From positions 62,001-126,000 of the forward strand of contig NZ_CAMZFB010000001.1 in assembly GCF_947305955.1 (NCBI RefSeq): 64,000 nt of DNA. Direction: 5' to 3'. The notes under the pieces were generated by a model, which was not told the DNA's origin, made no database searches, and saw nothing but the letters and a program-made list of their open reading frames with translations. Below, in pieces: positions 28,814-38,822 of this stretch (within the stretch, counting starts at the first letter, position 1; every line of letters begins with the position of its first letter). Origin of the DNA: an uncultured Brevundimonas sp. (GTDB taxonomy: Bacteria; Pseudomonadota; Alphaproteobacteria; Caulobacterales; Caulobacteraceae). A program made the translations under genes and the position numbers.

Positions 28814-28901
28814 TCAAAACCCCTTAGCCTCCCTGAGAGGGCTTCGCCACATTGCAGATTTGAAATTACAAATTCCCGCGCCATCGTTGCATAAGGCGCC
28901 C

Positions 28902-29786
28902 ATGGCAAAGATCGTCGTTCTTACCCCCTCCCCGTCTGATCCCTCCTATTCGAGCCAGTGGCCGCAGGTGCTGGAGCGCCTGAAAGAGGCCCTGTCACCC
29001 GAAGGGTTCGAGGTTTCCACCTCGCCATGGACGGACCATGTCCAATCGGCAGAGGGTCTGCGGGACTATGACCTGATCCTGCCCCTGCTGACGTGGGGCT
29101 ACTACACCGACTATGCCGACTGGTGCCGCGCCTGCGACCTGTGGGAGGCCGAGGGCCTGCCCGTGGCCAATCCGGCCCGTACCCTGCGCTGGAACTCCGA
29201 CAAGGCCTATCTGAAAGGCCTGCGCGATGCCGGTATCCCCATGGCCGCGACACTGTTTGTCGATCAGGCGACCGAACAGAATGTCGCCGAGGCTTTTGAC
29301 GCGCTCGGCACCGATGTCCTGATCGTCAAACCCACCATCTCGGCGGGCGCATGGCGCACCTTGCGTATCCAGCGCGGGGACGATCTGGCAGCGGCCATGC
29401 GCGACGCGCCGCAAGGGGCGGCGATGATCCAGGCCTATCTGCCCTCTATCGAGACGGCGGGCGAAACCTCGCTGCTCTTCTTCGGCGGTGCCCTCAGCCA
29501 CGTCGTGAACAAACGCCCCGGCACCGAAGGCGAGTTCCGCATTCAGGTCCAGTACGGTGGCCGCTATCAGGCCCTGCCCCAGCCGCCGCAAGGCGCGCTG
29601 GAACTGGCCCAGCAGGTGCTGGCACAGTTCGATGACGATCTGCTCTATGCCCGCATCGACATGACCCAGACCGATGACGGCCAATGGGTGCTGATGGAGG
29701 CCGAACTGGTCGAGCCGGACTTCTATCTGGCGTCGGATCCCAAGGCCGGTGCCCGCTTCGCCGCCGCCGTCAAAGCGCGGATTTAA
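28902..29786 (+). CDS. ATP-grasp protein, glutathione-synthetase-like
   Basis: The 294-aa protein of ATP-grasp type contains NSDKAYLKGL, VLIVKPTISAGAW, ETSLLFFGG and a C-terminal LLYARIDM...MEAELVEPDFYL that binds Mg-ATP. Such proteins ligate a carboxylate to an amine or thiol. It is not a normal GshB, and its substrate is unknown. It starts at 28902, divergent from the PfkB gene, and overlaps nth by four bases at the 3' end. Confidence 0.86.
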   Translation: MAKIVVLTPSPSDPSYSSQWPQVLERLKEALSPEGFEVSTSPWTDHVQSAEGLRDYDLILPLLTWGYYTDYADWCRACDLWEAEGLPVANPARTLRWNSDKAYLKGLRDAGIPMAATLFVDQATEQNVAEAFDALGTDVLIVKPTISAGAWRTLRIQRGDDLAAAMRDAPQGAAMIQAYLPSIETAGETSLLFFGGALSHVVNKRPGTEGEFRIQVQYGGRYQALPQPPQGALELAQQVLAQFDDDLLYARIDMTQTDDGQWVLMEAELVEPDFYLASDPKAGARFAAAVKARI

Positions 29787-30532
29787 TCGGCAAAGCTCGC
29801 CCGCGAGGGGCAGATGTCCGCAAGGATACAGCCCCCGCATTTGGGCCGCTGTGCCAGACAGGTGTAGCGGCCATGCAGGATCAGCCAGTGGTGCGCCTTG
29901 GCCAGCCACTTCTTGGGTACCACCTGATGCAGCTGGTCCTCGACCTTGTCCGGCGTTGAGCCGTTGGCCAGCCCGAGGCGGTGCGAGACACGGAAGACGT
30001 GGGTGTCGACGGCAATCGCGGGTTCGATACCCAGTTCGTTCAGCACCACGCTAGCGGTCTTGCGCCCTACACCCGGTAGGGCCTGCAGGTCTTTGCGATT
30101 AAGCGGCACCTCGCCGCCGTGCTGGTTCACCAGTATGCGGGCCGCCGCGATCACATTCTTGGCCTTGGTGCGGTAAAGCCCGATCGAGGAGATCAGCGGG
30201 ATCAGCCCCTCTTCGCCCAGCGCCAGCATCTTTTGCGGCGTATCGGCGACGGCGAATAAAGCCTTGGTCGCCTTGTTCACGCCGACGTCGGTCGCCTGTG
30301 CAGACAGGGCCACCGCCACCACCAGCGTATAGGGATTGACGAAATCCAGCTCCGTCTTGGGATCGGGCATGATGCCGGACAGGCGCTCGAACACCGTCTC
30401 GACCTTGGCCTTGGTTGGGGGCCAGCGGACGATGACACCGACGGGGGCCTTCTTGGGCTGTCGTGACCGTTTGGCCGGACCGGTGGGCGTCAGTGCGGTT
30501 CGAACGGCGCGGCTGGGCTTTCGCTCTGTCAT
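29783..30532 (-). CDS. nth: Endonuclease III
   Basis: Nth is a base-excision repair glycosylase/AP lyase for oxidised pyrimidines. The 249-aa protein has the HhH motif LPGVGRKTASVVLNE with catalytic Lys and the catalytic Asp in AVDTHVFRV. The C-x6-C-x2-C-x5-C [4Fe-4S] ligands sit near the end (CLAQRPKCGGCILADIC). The N-terminus carries a basic extension of about 30 residues. Confidence 0.97.
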   Translation of the reverse strand: MTERKPSRAVRTALTPTGPAKRSRQPKKAPVGVIVRWPPTKAKVETVFERLSGIMPDPKTELDFVNPYTLVVAVALSAQATDVGVNKATKALFAVADTPQKMLALGEEGLIPLISSIGLYRTKAKNVIAAARILVNQHGGEVPLNRKDLQALPGVGRKTASVVLNELGIEPAIAVDTHVFRVSHRLGLANGSTPDKVEDQLHQVVPKKWLAKAHHWLILHGRYTCLAQRPKCGGCILADICPSRASFAD

Positions 30533-30689
30533 GGCCCACCCATGCCCGCGCCCCTTTGCGATTTCAAGTTCGCCGCAGAGATCGACACATCCGCGACATT
30601 CTGGCGCACTTTGTTCTCGACAAAACCACCAAGTTGATTTCTAGACGTGCTCGTCCATTTTTCAGCGTCGTCAGAAACGGCATCCCTCG

Positions 30690-31742
30690 ATGAGTGCTCC
30701 CAAGCGTAAGCGTCTCCCCCTCATTCTCGCTATTGTCACCGCCATCGCCCTCGTTTGCGGCGGCACCTGGTGGTGGATCAACAAGCAGCGGTGGGAAAAG
30801 ACCGATAACGCCTTTGTTCAGGCCGATATGGTCAGTGTCTCGCCGCGTATCGGCGGCTCTGTCGTCGAGGTGCTGGTGAAGGATAACCAGTATGTCGAGG
30901 CGGGCACCGTGCTGGTTCGGCTCGATGATGCCGATGCCCGCGCCGCCCTCGCCGAGGCCGAGGCCAATCTGGCGGCTGTGCTGGCGTCGGTGGGCAATGT
31001 CGATGCCCAGACCGCCCAGCAGCAGGCCGCCATCGCGGCCCGCTCTGCCGCCGTCGATCGCGCCCGCAGTCAGGCCGAACTGGCTCAGAAGGAACTGAAC
31101 CGCTACGGCCAGCTGGCCTCGCAGGGCTGGGTGTCGGGCCAGCGTCTGGATACCGAACGCGCCGCTGCCCAGAACGCCCGCGCCGGTGTCGAGGAAGCCC
31201 GCGCGGCCCTGACCGCCGAGCAGCGCACTTTGGCTGTCCTGAACTCTGCCCGCGCCCAGTCCTCGGCCACGGTCGACCAAGCCCGCGCCGCGGTTGAAAA
31301 AGCCCGTCTGGCGCTGGAGCGCACCGAGATCCGCGCCCCTGTGGCCGGGGTGGTCGGCGCGCGCGGTGTGCGCGTGGGTCAGGTGGTCGCCGCTGGCACC
31401 CAGCTGATGTCCGTGGTGCCGCTGAGAGACGTCTATGTGGTCGCCAATTTCAAGGAAACCCAGCTGGAGCGCATGCGTCTGGGGCAGACCGTCAGCATCC
31501 AGGCCGACGCCTATCCTTCGGTGAAATTCACCGGCCGCATCGAAAGCTTTGCGCCGGCAACCGGTGCCGAGTTCGCCCTGATCCCGGTCGAGAACGCCAG
31601 CGGCAATTTCACCAAGATCACCCAGCGTGTTCCGGTTCGCATCGCGCTTGACCGCGTGGAAGGTATCGAACTGCGCCCCGGCCTGTCGGTCCACGCCAAG
31701 GTCGATCTGAAGAGCGAAGGCCGCACGGCACCTCGCCAATGA
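30690..31742 (+). CDS. emrA: HlyD-family periplasmic adaptor (EmrA-like)
   Basis: This is the membrane fusion protein of a tripartite drug efflux pump. The 350-aa protein has an N-terminal membrane helix (residues about 10-27) and the biotinyl-lipoyl part VSVSPRIGGSVVEVLV. A coiled-coil region is rich in Ala, Glu and Arg, and IRAPVAGVVGARGVRVGQ lies in the second lipoyl half. It overlaps emrB by four bases. Confidence 0.93.
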   Translation: MSAPKRKRLPLILAIVTAIALVCGGTWWWINKQRWEKTDNAFVQADMVSVSPRIGGSVVEVLVKDNQYVEAGTVLVRLDDADARAALAEAEANLAAVLASVGNVDAQTAQQQAAIAARSAAVDRARSQAELAQKELNRYGQLASQGWVSGQRLDTERAAAQNARAGVEEARAALTAEQRTLAVLNSARAQSSATVDQARAAVEKARLALERTEIRAPVAGVVGARGVRVGQVVAAGTQLMSVVPLRDVYVVANFKETQLERMRLGQTVSIQADAYPSVKFTGRIESFAPATGAEFALIPVENASGNFTKITQRVPVRIALDRVEGIELRPGLSVHAKVDLKSEGRTAPRQ

Positions 31743-33310
31743 CCGCAATCAATACCGTCGAGGAAGAAAAGCCCGTCAACTGGACGGTCCTCATGCTCGG
31801 CTTTGCGGGCATGGTGATCGGCCAGTTCATGGCCATTCTCGACATCCAGATCGTGGCCGCGTCCCTGACCCAGATTCAGGCCGGCATCGGGGCCTCTGCC
31901 GACGAGATCAGCTGGATCCAGACGGCCTATCTGATCCCCGAGGTGGTGATGATCCCGCTGTCGGGCTTCCTGTCGCGCCTGTGGGGCACGCAGAAGGTCT
32001 TTCTGGCTTCATGCGTCGGCTTTCTGCTGACCAGTGTGGCGGTCGGTCTGTCCTCATCGATCGAGATGATGATCTTCTTCCGCGCCGTTCAGGGCTTTGT
32101 CGGCGGAGCCATGATCCCGACCGTGTTCGCCGTGGCCTTTACCGCCTTCCCGCCGGAGCGACGCGTGACGGCCAGTGTCATCATGGGTCTGATCGTGACA
32201 CTGGCCCCGACCATTGGTCCGACGCTGGGCGGTCACCTGACCGAATGGCTGAGCTGGCGCTGGCTGTTCTTCATCAACGTCTTTCCAGGCCTGTTGGTCC
32301 TGTTCCTCGTCGGGCGCTATGCCAATTTCGACAAGGGCGATCCCAAGCTGGCCAAGGGCTTCGACTGGTTCGGCCTGTTCCTGATGGCCACCTTCCTGAT
32401 GAGCCTGCAGTTCGTGCTGGAAGAAGGGGCCAAGAATGACTGGTTCGCCGACGACCACATCCTGCTGCTGACAGTTGTCGCAGCCATCACCGGCCCTGTC
32501 TTTGTCTGGCGTTCGCTGACCAGTGCCAATCCGCTGGTGGAGCTGCGCGCATTCGGCAATCGCAACTTCATGGTCGGGGTCATCATGACCTTTGTGGTGG
32601 GGGCCGCCCTGTTCGGCGGGTCCTTCCTGATCCCGCTGTTCCTGTCGCGGGTGCGCGACTATTCGGCAGCGGAGGTCGGCACCACCATGATCGTGTCCGG
32701 CCTCAGCATGTTTGCGGTCGGCCCCTTCGTCGGGCGTCTGGTGCGCAAGGTCGATGCCCGTATCCTGATGTTCATCGGCTTCATGATGGCCGCATGGGGC
32801 ATGTGGGATGCGCGTCTGGTCACCGAAGACTGGGCCTTCTGGGAGTTTGCCGGGGTTCAGGCCATGCGCGGTGCTGGCGTGATGATCGCCATGATCGCCT
32901 CGCAACAGGTGACCATGACCACCCTGCCCCCGCACATGGTCAAAAATGCCTCGGGCCTAGTGAACCTGTCGCGCAATGTCGGCGGGGCGTTCGGTCTGGC
33001 GCTTCTCAATACCAGCCTGACCGAGAACACGGCGCGACATATGGGCGAATTGACCAGTGCTCTGGACCGCACCAATGTGAGGGCCACGATGATGATCGAG
33101 GCCCTGACCCAGCGGTTCCAGAACTCGGTCGATCCCCATGCTTCGGCTTTGAAGGCGGTGTACGGCATTCTGCAGAAACAGGCGACAACCATGGCTTTCG
33201 GCGATGCCTTCGCCATGCTGGCCATCGGCTGCGCCTTGACGGCCTTCATCACCCTGATGTCCAAGCCGGTGAAGCCGGGCAGCGCCCCGCCGCCCTCGGA
33301 CGTGCACTGA
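31739..33310 (+). CDS. emrB: DHA2-family MFS multidrug transporter (EmrB-like)
   Basis: The 523-aa protein has about 14 hydrophobic segments. It shows the DHA2 signatures LDIQIVAASLTQIQ near the first helix and GAMIPTVFAVAFTAFP. It also has the motif C-like GLIVTLAPTIGPTLGGHLTE. It works with EmrA and probably a distant TolC. It is the middle gene of emrA-emrB-tetR. Confidence 0.94.
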   Translation: MTAINTVEEEKPVNWTVLMLGFAGMVIGQFMAILDIQIVAASLTQIQAGIGASADEISWIQTAYLIPEVVMIPLSGFLSRLWGTQKVFLASCVGFLLTSVAVGLSSSIEMMIFFRAVQGFVGGAMIPTVFAVAFTAFPPERRVTASVIMGLIVTLAPTIGPTLGGHLTEWLSWRWLFFINVFPGLLVLFLVGRYANFDKGDPKLAKGFDWFGLFLMATFLMSLQFVLEEGAKNDWFADDHILLLTVVAAITGPVFVWRSLTSANPLVELRAFGNRNFMVGVIMTFVVGAALFGGSFLIPLFLSRVRDYSAAEVGTTMIVSGLSMFAVGPFVGRLVRKVDARILMFIGFMMAAWGMWDARLVTEDWAFWEFAGVQAMRGAGVMIAMIASQQVTMTTLPPHMVKNASGLVNLSRNVGGAFGLALLNTSLTENTARHMGELTSALDRTNVRATMMIEALTQRFQNSVDPHASALKAVYGILQKQATTMAFGDAFAMLAIGCALTAFITLMSKPVKPGSAPPPSDVH

Positions 33311-33903
33311 TGCCTCGCGCGCGCGGACAGATCGACGAGCACAAGAGCGACGCCATTCTGGCGGCGGCTGTAGAGCTGTTCTCCACCAAGGGGCCGGCCA
33401 CCACCATGGCCGATATAGCGCGCGCCGCAGGCGTGTCGAAACAGACGCTCTACAACCGCTATCCCAACAAAAGCGAGCTGGCCCGCACGCTCCTGTCACA
33501 ACGCTCGCTGGCGATTACCTCGCCTCTGGGCAATGACGGTCCGCTGGAAGAAGCGCTGGAAGGGGTGGCAAAGGGACTGATCGAGCGGGTGCTTGATCCG
33601 CACAGTTCGGACCACTTGCGGGCGATGGCAATGTCGTCCCATGACGATCCCGAACTGGCCCGCGCCGTGTTCGAGGCCGGTCCCAAACAAAGCCTGTCGC
33701 GCATCGCCGAATGGCTTTCGCGCCAGCACGAGGCAGGGCGTCTATCGGTCCCCAATCCGGCAGAGGCGGCCGAAATCTTCGTCGGCATGGTTCTGGGCCA
33801 CTGCAAGTTCCGGCTTCTGATGGGCATTCCCCCTTTCGAGCACGAGCCCATGGCCCATGCGCGCGAGGCCGCCCGCCGCTTTATCAAGGCTTATGCGCCC
33901 TGA
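33310..33903 (+). CDS. TetR-family regulator of the efflux operon
   Basis: The 197-aa protein has the TetR HTH near residues 20-60: ILAAAVELFSTKG, TTMADIARAAGVSKQTLYNRYPNKSEL. Its ATG overlaps the emrB stop, so it is translated with the pump. A repressor as the last gene of its own operon is less common than a divergent one. It likely represses the operon and responds to pump substrates. The promoter region 30533-30689 shows no clear palindrome to me. Confidence 0.93.
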   Translation: MPRARGQIDEHKSDAILAAAVELFSTKGPATTMADIARAAGVSKQTLYNRYPNKSELARTLLSQRSLAITSPLGNDGPLEEALEGVAKGLIERVLDPHSSDHLRAMAMSSHDDPELARAVFEAGPKQSLSRIAEWLSRQHEAGRLSVPNPAEAAEIFVGMVLGHCKFRLLMGIPPFEHEPMAHAREAARRFIKAYAP

Positions 33904-33992
33904 ACGCGAACGATTTGGCCTTTACGCGCGGATCAGCCTAAACCCCTATGCAAAGAAGCTGGCGACGGCCGCCAGCCCTGCGGAGCCTATTC

Positions 33993-34772
33993 ATGCTGAT
34001 CCATCTTTCGTCCTGGCCTGAAATCGATGCGCGTCTGAAGTCGGGCGGTGTCCTGTCCAAGACGGTTGTCGTTCCGATCGGTTCGAACGAGCAGCATGGC
34101 CCGACCGGCCTTCTGGGCACCGACTGGCTGTGCCCGGAAATCATCGCCCACGCCGCCGAAAAGACCAATGACGATATCGTCGTCACCCCGACCTTCAACA
34201 TCGGCATGGCCCAGCACCATCTGGCCTTCCCGGGCACCATCACCCTGCGCCCCTCGACCTTCATGGCCGCCATCGCCGACTGGGTGTCGTCGCTGACCCG
34301 CCACGGTTTCGAGCGCATCTATTTCCTGAACGGCCACGGCGGCAATGTCGCCACCATCGAAGCCGCCTTTGCCGAAATCTATGCCGAATGGTCGTTCACG
34401 CCCGAGCCGTGGGCCGAGCGTCCGCCCTTCATCCTGAAGCTGCGTAACTGGTGGGACCTGCCGGGCGTGCAGAAATTCTGCGAGGACATGTTCCCCGTCG
34501 GTCACGGCTCCCACGCCACCCCGTCGGAAATCGCCGTCACCTACGCTGCCTATCCGGACCGCGTGAAGACCGCGACCTATGAGCCGAAGATCGCCCCGAA
34601 CGGCCCGATCCGCGACGCCAACGATTACCGCGCCCGCTTCCCCGATGGCCGCATCGGTTCGGATCCGGCACAGGCTTCGCCCGAAAAGGGCCAGCAGATC
34701 ATCGACAAGGCCCTGCCGGCCCTGATCGAGGACCTGACCGCCTTCGCCACCGAAGTCCTGCCGGTCGCCTGA
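33993..34772 (+). CDS. Creatininase-family amidohydrolase
   Basis: The 259-aa metal-dependent protein has the family ligands: Glu in PIGSNEQHGP, Asp in GTDWL, His in FLNGHGGN and Glu in ATPSEIAV. Family members include creatininase and mycofactocin peptidase MftE, and the substrate is open here. I start at 33993 with GCGGAG upstream. It is coupled to the next gene (TGATG overlap). Confidence 0.88.
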   Translation: MLIHLSSWPEIDARLKSGGVLSKTVVVPIGSNEQHGPTGLLGTDWLCPEIIAHAAEKTNDDIVVTPTFNIGMAQHHLAFPGTITLRPSTFMAAIADWVSSLTRHGFERIYFLNGHGGNVATIEAAFAEIYAEWSFTPEPWAERPPFILKLRNWWDLPGVQKFCEDMFPVGHGSHATPSEIAVTYAAYPDRVKTATYEPKIAPNGPIRDANDYRARFPDGRIGSDPAQASPEKGQQIIDKALPALIEDLTAFATEVLPVA

Positions 34773-35212
34773 TGAAACATCCGGCCCGTTCCGTCCTCAA
34801 ATCGCTGGATACCCTCAACCGTCTCGGCATCGAGACGGCTGAGGCCTCGGTCTATGTGGTCAACCATCGCCTTGGCATGACGGGACAGGCCGGACTTTCC
34901 GAAATGGGCGTCATGGGCCCCGAAAAGGTCGAGGCGGCTGCCGCCTCGGCCGTCGCAGGGGTCCTCAGCGCCATCGATGTGGCCACCACCGCCGCGGACA
35001 TGACCAAGCGCCAGCTCGACAATGCCGTCAACAAGCTGGGCAAGGCGCGTGACATTCACGATGCGGGCGCTTGGCTGGGCGAAGCGGTCGGCCAGTCGCT
35101 AACCGACGGCCTGACACTCTGGAACCGGATGCTGACCGGACAGGTGGAGATGCTGCGCCCGATCCATTCGCGGGCCACCGACAATGCCCGCCGTCTGGCG
35201 GCGCGCGACTAG
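34772..35212 (+). CDS. Hypothetical protein, phasin-like composition
   Basis: The 146-aa protein is mostly Ala-rich helix without membrane segments or known motifs (GVLSAIDVATTAADMTKRQLDNAVNKLG). Such composition is seen in phasins, but I have no signature to confirm it. It overlaps the creatininase-like gene by one base and converges on the Rieske gene with a 4-base overlap. Confidence 0.6.
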   Translation: MKHPARSVLKSLDTLNRLGIETAEASVYVVNHRLGMTGQAGLSEMGVMGPEKVEAAAASAVAGVLSAIDVATTAADMTKRQLDNAVNKLGKARDIHDAGAWLGEAVGQSLTDGLTLWNRMLTGQVEMLRPIHSRATDNARRLAARD

Positions 35213-35592
35213 GCGGTTTTCACCACCCCGTCCACGACCTGAACCGGCCACGGGGTCAGCTTGCCGCCCGCGCACGGACCACCGACGCATTTGCCACTGA
35301 TCGGCTCGAACACCGCCCCGTGCCAGCCGCACAGGATCAGCTCGCCGTCACGGCTCAGATAGCGGTCCAGCTCCACCGCGATGGGAAAGCCTGCGTGCGG
35401 ACAGCGGTCCACCCAACCGGCCACCTCTCCGTCCTTCTTCACCACAAAGCCGTGGAAGAAGGCATCGCCGATCTGCAGCACAAAGCCGCGCGATCCGGGA
35501 TCGGCCAGATCGCTTTCAAGACAAAGGGTCACATTGGCGGGTGTCTTCCAGACCCGCTTGCGCTCCATCTGCTCGGCAGCGTGCTCGCTCAT
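35209..35592 (-). CDS. Rieske [2Fe-2S] domain protein
   Basis: The 127-aa single Rieske domain has the cluster ligands C-x-H in DRCPHAGFP and C-x-x-H in [12 protein letters not shown] third Cys pair, CVGGPCAGG, sits near the end. It is likely an electron carrier or ferredoxin-like subunit. Its start overlaps the gpsA stop (ATGA), so it is coupled to gpsA and probably tsaD. Confidence 0.9.
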   Translation of the reverse strand: MSEHAAEQMERKRVWKTPANVTLCLESDLADPGSRGFVLQIGDAFFHGFVVKKDGEVAGWVDRCPHAGFPIAVELDRYLSRDGELILCGWHGAVFEPISGKCVGGPCAGGKLTPWPVQVVDGVVKTA

Positions 35593-36587
35593 TCGCGCTC
35601 GGGCTTCAGCGGACGCGACAGCAGGCTCTCGATGGCCGCATCGACCGTAGTCTCGCCGGCCAAAACCGCCGCGACGGCTTCAATAATCGGCGTCTCGACG
35701 CCCAGTTTGCGCGACAGCTCGCGAACGGCCGGAGCGCTTTCATAACCTTCGGCCACCGAGCGTTTGCCCGCCAGCGCCTGTTCGACCGTCTGGCCCTGAC
35801 CCAGAGCCAGGCCGAGGCTCATATTGCGCGACTGCGGGCTGGAGCAGGTCAGCACCAGATCGCCCAGACCGCACAGGCCCGTAACCGTTTCGGCACGCCC
35901 CCCCAGAGCCTCGGTCACACGCACGATCTCGGCAAAGCCGCGGGTGATGACGGCGGCATGAGCGCTTCGGCCCATTTCGCGGCCCTCGACGATACCGCAG
36001 GCGATGGCCAGCACGTTCTTCAGCGCCCCGCCCGTCTCGGCACCGATGATATCGTCGGCATAGTAGGGACGGAATACCGGACCCGACAGCGCACCGGCCA
36101 GCTTTTCGGCCATGTCGATATCGGCGCAGGCCAGCGTCACGGCGCTGGGCAGGCCACGGGCCACCTCACCGGCGAAGCTGGGGCCCGACAGGACCGCCGT
36201 GGTCGCGTGCGGAATGGTTTCCGCCAGCACTTCGGCCATCAGTTTCAGAGAGCCGCGCTCGATCCCCTTGGAGCACAGCACCACCGGCAGCCCCTCGCGG
36301 GCATGCGGCGCAAAGGCCGACAGGGTAGCGCGCATGTGCTGGGCGGGCGGTACGGCCAGAATCAGGTCGCAACCGGCCAGATCGGCCAGATCGGGCGTGA
36401 CCTCGATACCCGCATCCAGTTCCACACCCGGCAGGAAGGCTTCGTTGGCGCGCCGCGCCCGAATGCTCTCGACCACCTCGGGCTCGCGCGCCTGAAGCGT
36501 GACCTTGAGGCCCGCCGCCGCTGCGCTTTGCGCCAGAGCAGTGCCCCACGCACCGGCCCCGATCACACCTGCCGTTTTGAATTCCAT
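35589..36587 (-). CDS. gpsA: Glycerol-3-phosphate dehydrogenase [NAD(P)+]
   Basis: GpsA makes sn-glycerol 3-phosphate for phospholipids. The 332-aa protein has [34 protein letters not shown] and the catalytic Lys in [14 protein letters not shown] choose the ATG at 36587, with GGAG six bases upstream, over the GTG at 36593. Confidence 0.96.
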   Translation of the reverse strand: MEFKTAGVIGAGAWGTALAQSAAAAGLKVTLQAREPEVVESIRARRANEAFLPGVELDAGIEVTPDLADLAGCDLILAVPPAQHMRATLSAFAPHAREGLPVVLCSKGIERGSLKLMAEVLAETIPHATTAVLSGPSFAGEVARGLPSAVTLACADIDMAEKLAGALSGPVFRPYYADDIIGAETGGALKNVLAIACGIVEGREMGRSAHAAVITRGFAEIVRVTEALGGRAETVTGLCGLGDLVLTCSSPQSRNMSLGLALGQGQTVEQALAGKRSVAEGYESAPAVRELSRKLGVETPIIEAVAAVLAGETTVDAAIESLLSRPLKPERE

Positions 36588-36625
36588 AGTCACTCCACTG
36601 GCCCCGCCCCCGCGAGGGCCGTGCC

Positions 36626-37828
36626 TTAAGCCTTGGCGCCTTTACGGCCCTGTTTCTTGTGCACAGGATCAACTGTCGCACGCGCCTCGTCCAGAGGCCA
36701 TCTGGGACGCGCCACCGCATCCATATCCGACACCCAGCCTTTTTCCAGCCTTTCGGCACCGGCCAGCGCAATCATTGCGGCGTTATCGGTACAGAAGGCC
36801 ATCGGCGGGGCGAAAAAGCCGAAGCCGTATTTCTCCGCCAGATCGGTCAGGGTCTGGCGCACCGTCTTGTTCGCAGCGACGCCGCCCGCAACCACAAACA
36901 AACGCTGTCCACTCTTGGCAGCACCGGCTTCCACATCAAACGGCTGCAAGTCGGCGTGGCGCTCCAAATAATCCTTCATCGCCCGCTCGGTGCGCTCTTT
37001 CAGTTGGCGCGCGATGGCTTTTTGCACGGCATCGGCCAGATCGGCCTTGTCCTGTTCGGTTTCGCAGGTCTGGGCCAGACGCGAGGCTGCGGTCTTCAGG
37101 CCCGAGAAGGAGAAGTCGCAGTCCTTGCGCCCCAACAGCGCACGCGGCAGCTCAAAGCGCGAACCGTCCCCCTTGGCGGCAAGCTTCTCCAGCGCAGGGC
37201 CTCCCGGATAGGGCAGGCCCATGGCCTTGGCGATCTTGTCAAAGGCTTCGCCCGCCGCATCGTCGATGGTGGTGCCAAGGCGGCTCATATCGCCGATGCC
37301 GCGCACCTCCAGTAGCTGGCAGTGACCGCCCGACACCAGCAGCAGCAGGAAGGGATAGGCCGTCTCTGCCCCCAGACGCGCCGATACCGCATGGCCTTCA
37401 AGGTGGTTGATAGCAATAAGCGGCAGGTCGCGCGCCAGCGCCACGGCCTTGCCGTAGGACAGACCCACCATCACGCCGCCGACCAGACCCGGCCCCGCCG
37501 TCGCGGCCACGCCATCCAGCGCATCCCAATCCAGACCCGACTGGGCCATGGCCTGACGGGTCACGGTGTCGATCATCTCGACGTGGCTGCGCGCCGCGAT
37601 TTCCGGCACCACACCACCATACGCCGCGTGCTCGTCGATCTGGCTATGGATGACGCTGGACAGCACCTCCGCACCATCAGGCCCAAGGCGCACGACCGAG
37701 GCCGCCGTCTCGTCACAGCTGGTCTCCAGACCCAGAACGGTGAGAACTTTGGTCGATTTTTCGACCTTCGGACCGTCTGTCCGATTTGCTCCGCTTGTCG
37801 GGCTGATATAGTTCGCGGCGGTATTCAT
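36626..37828 (-). CDS. tsaD: tRNA N6-adenosine threonylcarbamoyltransferase TsaD
   Basis: TsaD transfers the threonylcarbamoyl group to A37 of ANN-decoding tRNAs. The protein has [15 protein letters not shown], the metal-binding HxxxH region [18 protein letters not shown] and a late [10 protein letters not shown] start at 37828 (400 aa); family proteins are often shorter, so an internal start nearer LTVLGLETS is possible. It is divergent from hemC, and gpsA and the Rieske gene follow. Confidence 0.93.
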   Translation of the reverse strand: MNTAANYISPTSGANRTDGPKVEKSTKVLTVLGLETSCDETAASVVRLGPDGAEVLSSVIHSQIDEHAAYGGVVPEIAARSHVEMIDTVTRQAMAQSGLDWDALDGVAATAGPGLVGGVMVGLSYGKAVALARDLPLIAINHLEGHAVSARLGAETAYPFLLLLVSGGHCQLLEVRGIGDMSRLGTTIDDAAGEAFDKIAKAMGLPYPGGPALEKLAAKGDGSRFELPRALLGRKDCDFSFSGLKTAASRLAQTCETEQDKADLADAVQKAIARQLKERTERAMKDYLERHADLQPFDVEAGAAKSGQRLFVVAGGVAANKTVRQTLTDLAEKYGFGFFAPPMAFCTDNAAMIALAGAERLEKGWVSDMDAVARPRWPLDEARATVDPVHKKQGRKGAKA

Positions 37829-37879
37829 TGGGTCGAGGTAGCGACCCACCCCACCTTTCGCAATGTCTGGCGCGTTTTC

Positions 37880-38821
37880 ATGACCCCGCTTCTTCGCATC
37901 GGCACCCGCCGTTCCAAGCTCGCCCTCGCCCAATCGGGCATGATGCAGCGGGCCATCGGCCGTGCCCTCGGCGTGCCGGAGAACGAGGTCGAGACCCTGA
38001 TTCCGCTGGTCGAGATCGTGACCACGGGGGACAAGATCCAGGACCGTCGCCTGCTAGAGGTGGGCGGCAAGTCCCTATTTACAAAGGAAATCGAGGAAGC
38101 GCTTCTGGATGGTCGCGTCGATCTGGCCGTCCACTCTATGAAGGACGTGCCGGCCGAGCAGCCCGCCGGACTGGCCATCGCCGCCATCCCCGAACGCGAA
38201 GACCCGCGCGACGCCTTCATTAGCCATAAGTCCAAGACCTTTGCCGACCTTCCGCAGGGCGCGAAGGTGGGCACGGCCTCGCTGCGCCGTCAGGCACAAC
38301 TTCTGTCCGCACGTCCCGATCTTCAGATCGAAATGCTGCGCGGCAATGTCGATACCCGCCTGCGCCGTCTGAACGAGGGCGATTTCGACGCCATCCTGCT
38401 GGCTTGTTCGGGCTTGAACCGCCTGGGTTTTGATAACGTCATCACCGAGCGTCTGGATCTTGAGGCCTTCCTGCCCGCGCCGGGTCAGGGTGCGCTCGCG
38501 CTCCAGACCCGCGCCGAAGATGTGGACAGCGCATGGGCTATCGCCCTCGACCACGCCCCGACCGCTCTGGCCGTCGCCGCCGAGCGCGGTGCCATGCTGG
38601 CACTGGAAGGGTCGTGCCGCACCGCCATCGGCGCCTTTGCCCGTATCGACGGTGACGATCTGTTGGTCACCACCGAAATGCTGTCGCCCGATGGTGGCCA
38701 ACGCTGGACCCGCTCGGGCCGGATCAAGGCCACCGCCAACCGCGATGAAGCGCGCGCGCTCGGCCTGTCGCTGGGCGAAGCGGTCAAGGCCGCGGCAGGC
38801 GACCAGAAGATCGCCATCTGA
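37880..38821 (+). CDS. hemC: Porphobilinogen deaminase (hydroxymethylbilane synthase)
   Basis: HemC polymerises four porphobilinogens. The 313-aa protein has IGTRRSKLALAQS at the start, HSMKDVPAEQP, and the dipyrromethane cofactor Cys in LEGSCRTAIGAF. It heads hemC-hemD (one-base gap), divergent from tsaD over a 51-base promoter region. Confidence 0.96.
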   Translation: MTPLLRIGTRRSKLALAQSGMMQRAIGRALGVPENEVETLIPLVEIVTTGDKIQDRRLLEVGGKSLFTKEIEEALLDGRVDLAVHSMKDVPAEQPAGLAIAAIPEREDPRDAFISHKSKTFADLPQGAKVGTASLRRQAQLLSARPDLQIEMLRGNVDTRLRRLNEGDFDAILLACSGLNRLGFDNVITERLDLEAFLPAPGQGALALQTRAEDVDSAWAIALDHAPTALAVAAERGAMLALEGSCRTAIGAFARIDGDDLLVTTEMLSPDGGQRWTRSGRIKATANRDEARALGLSLGEAVKAAAGDQKIAI

Positions 38822-38822
38822 C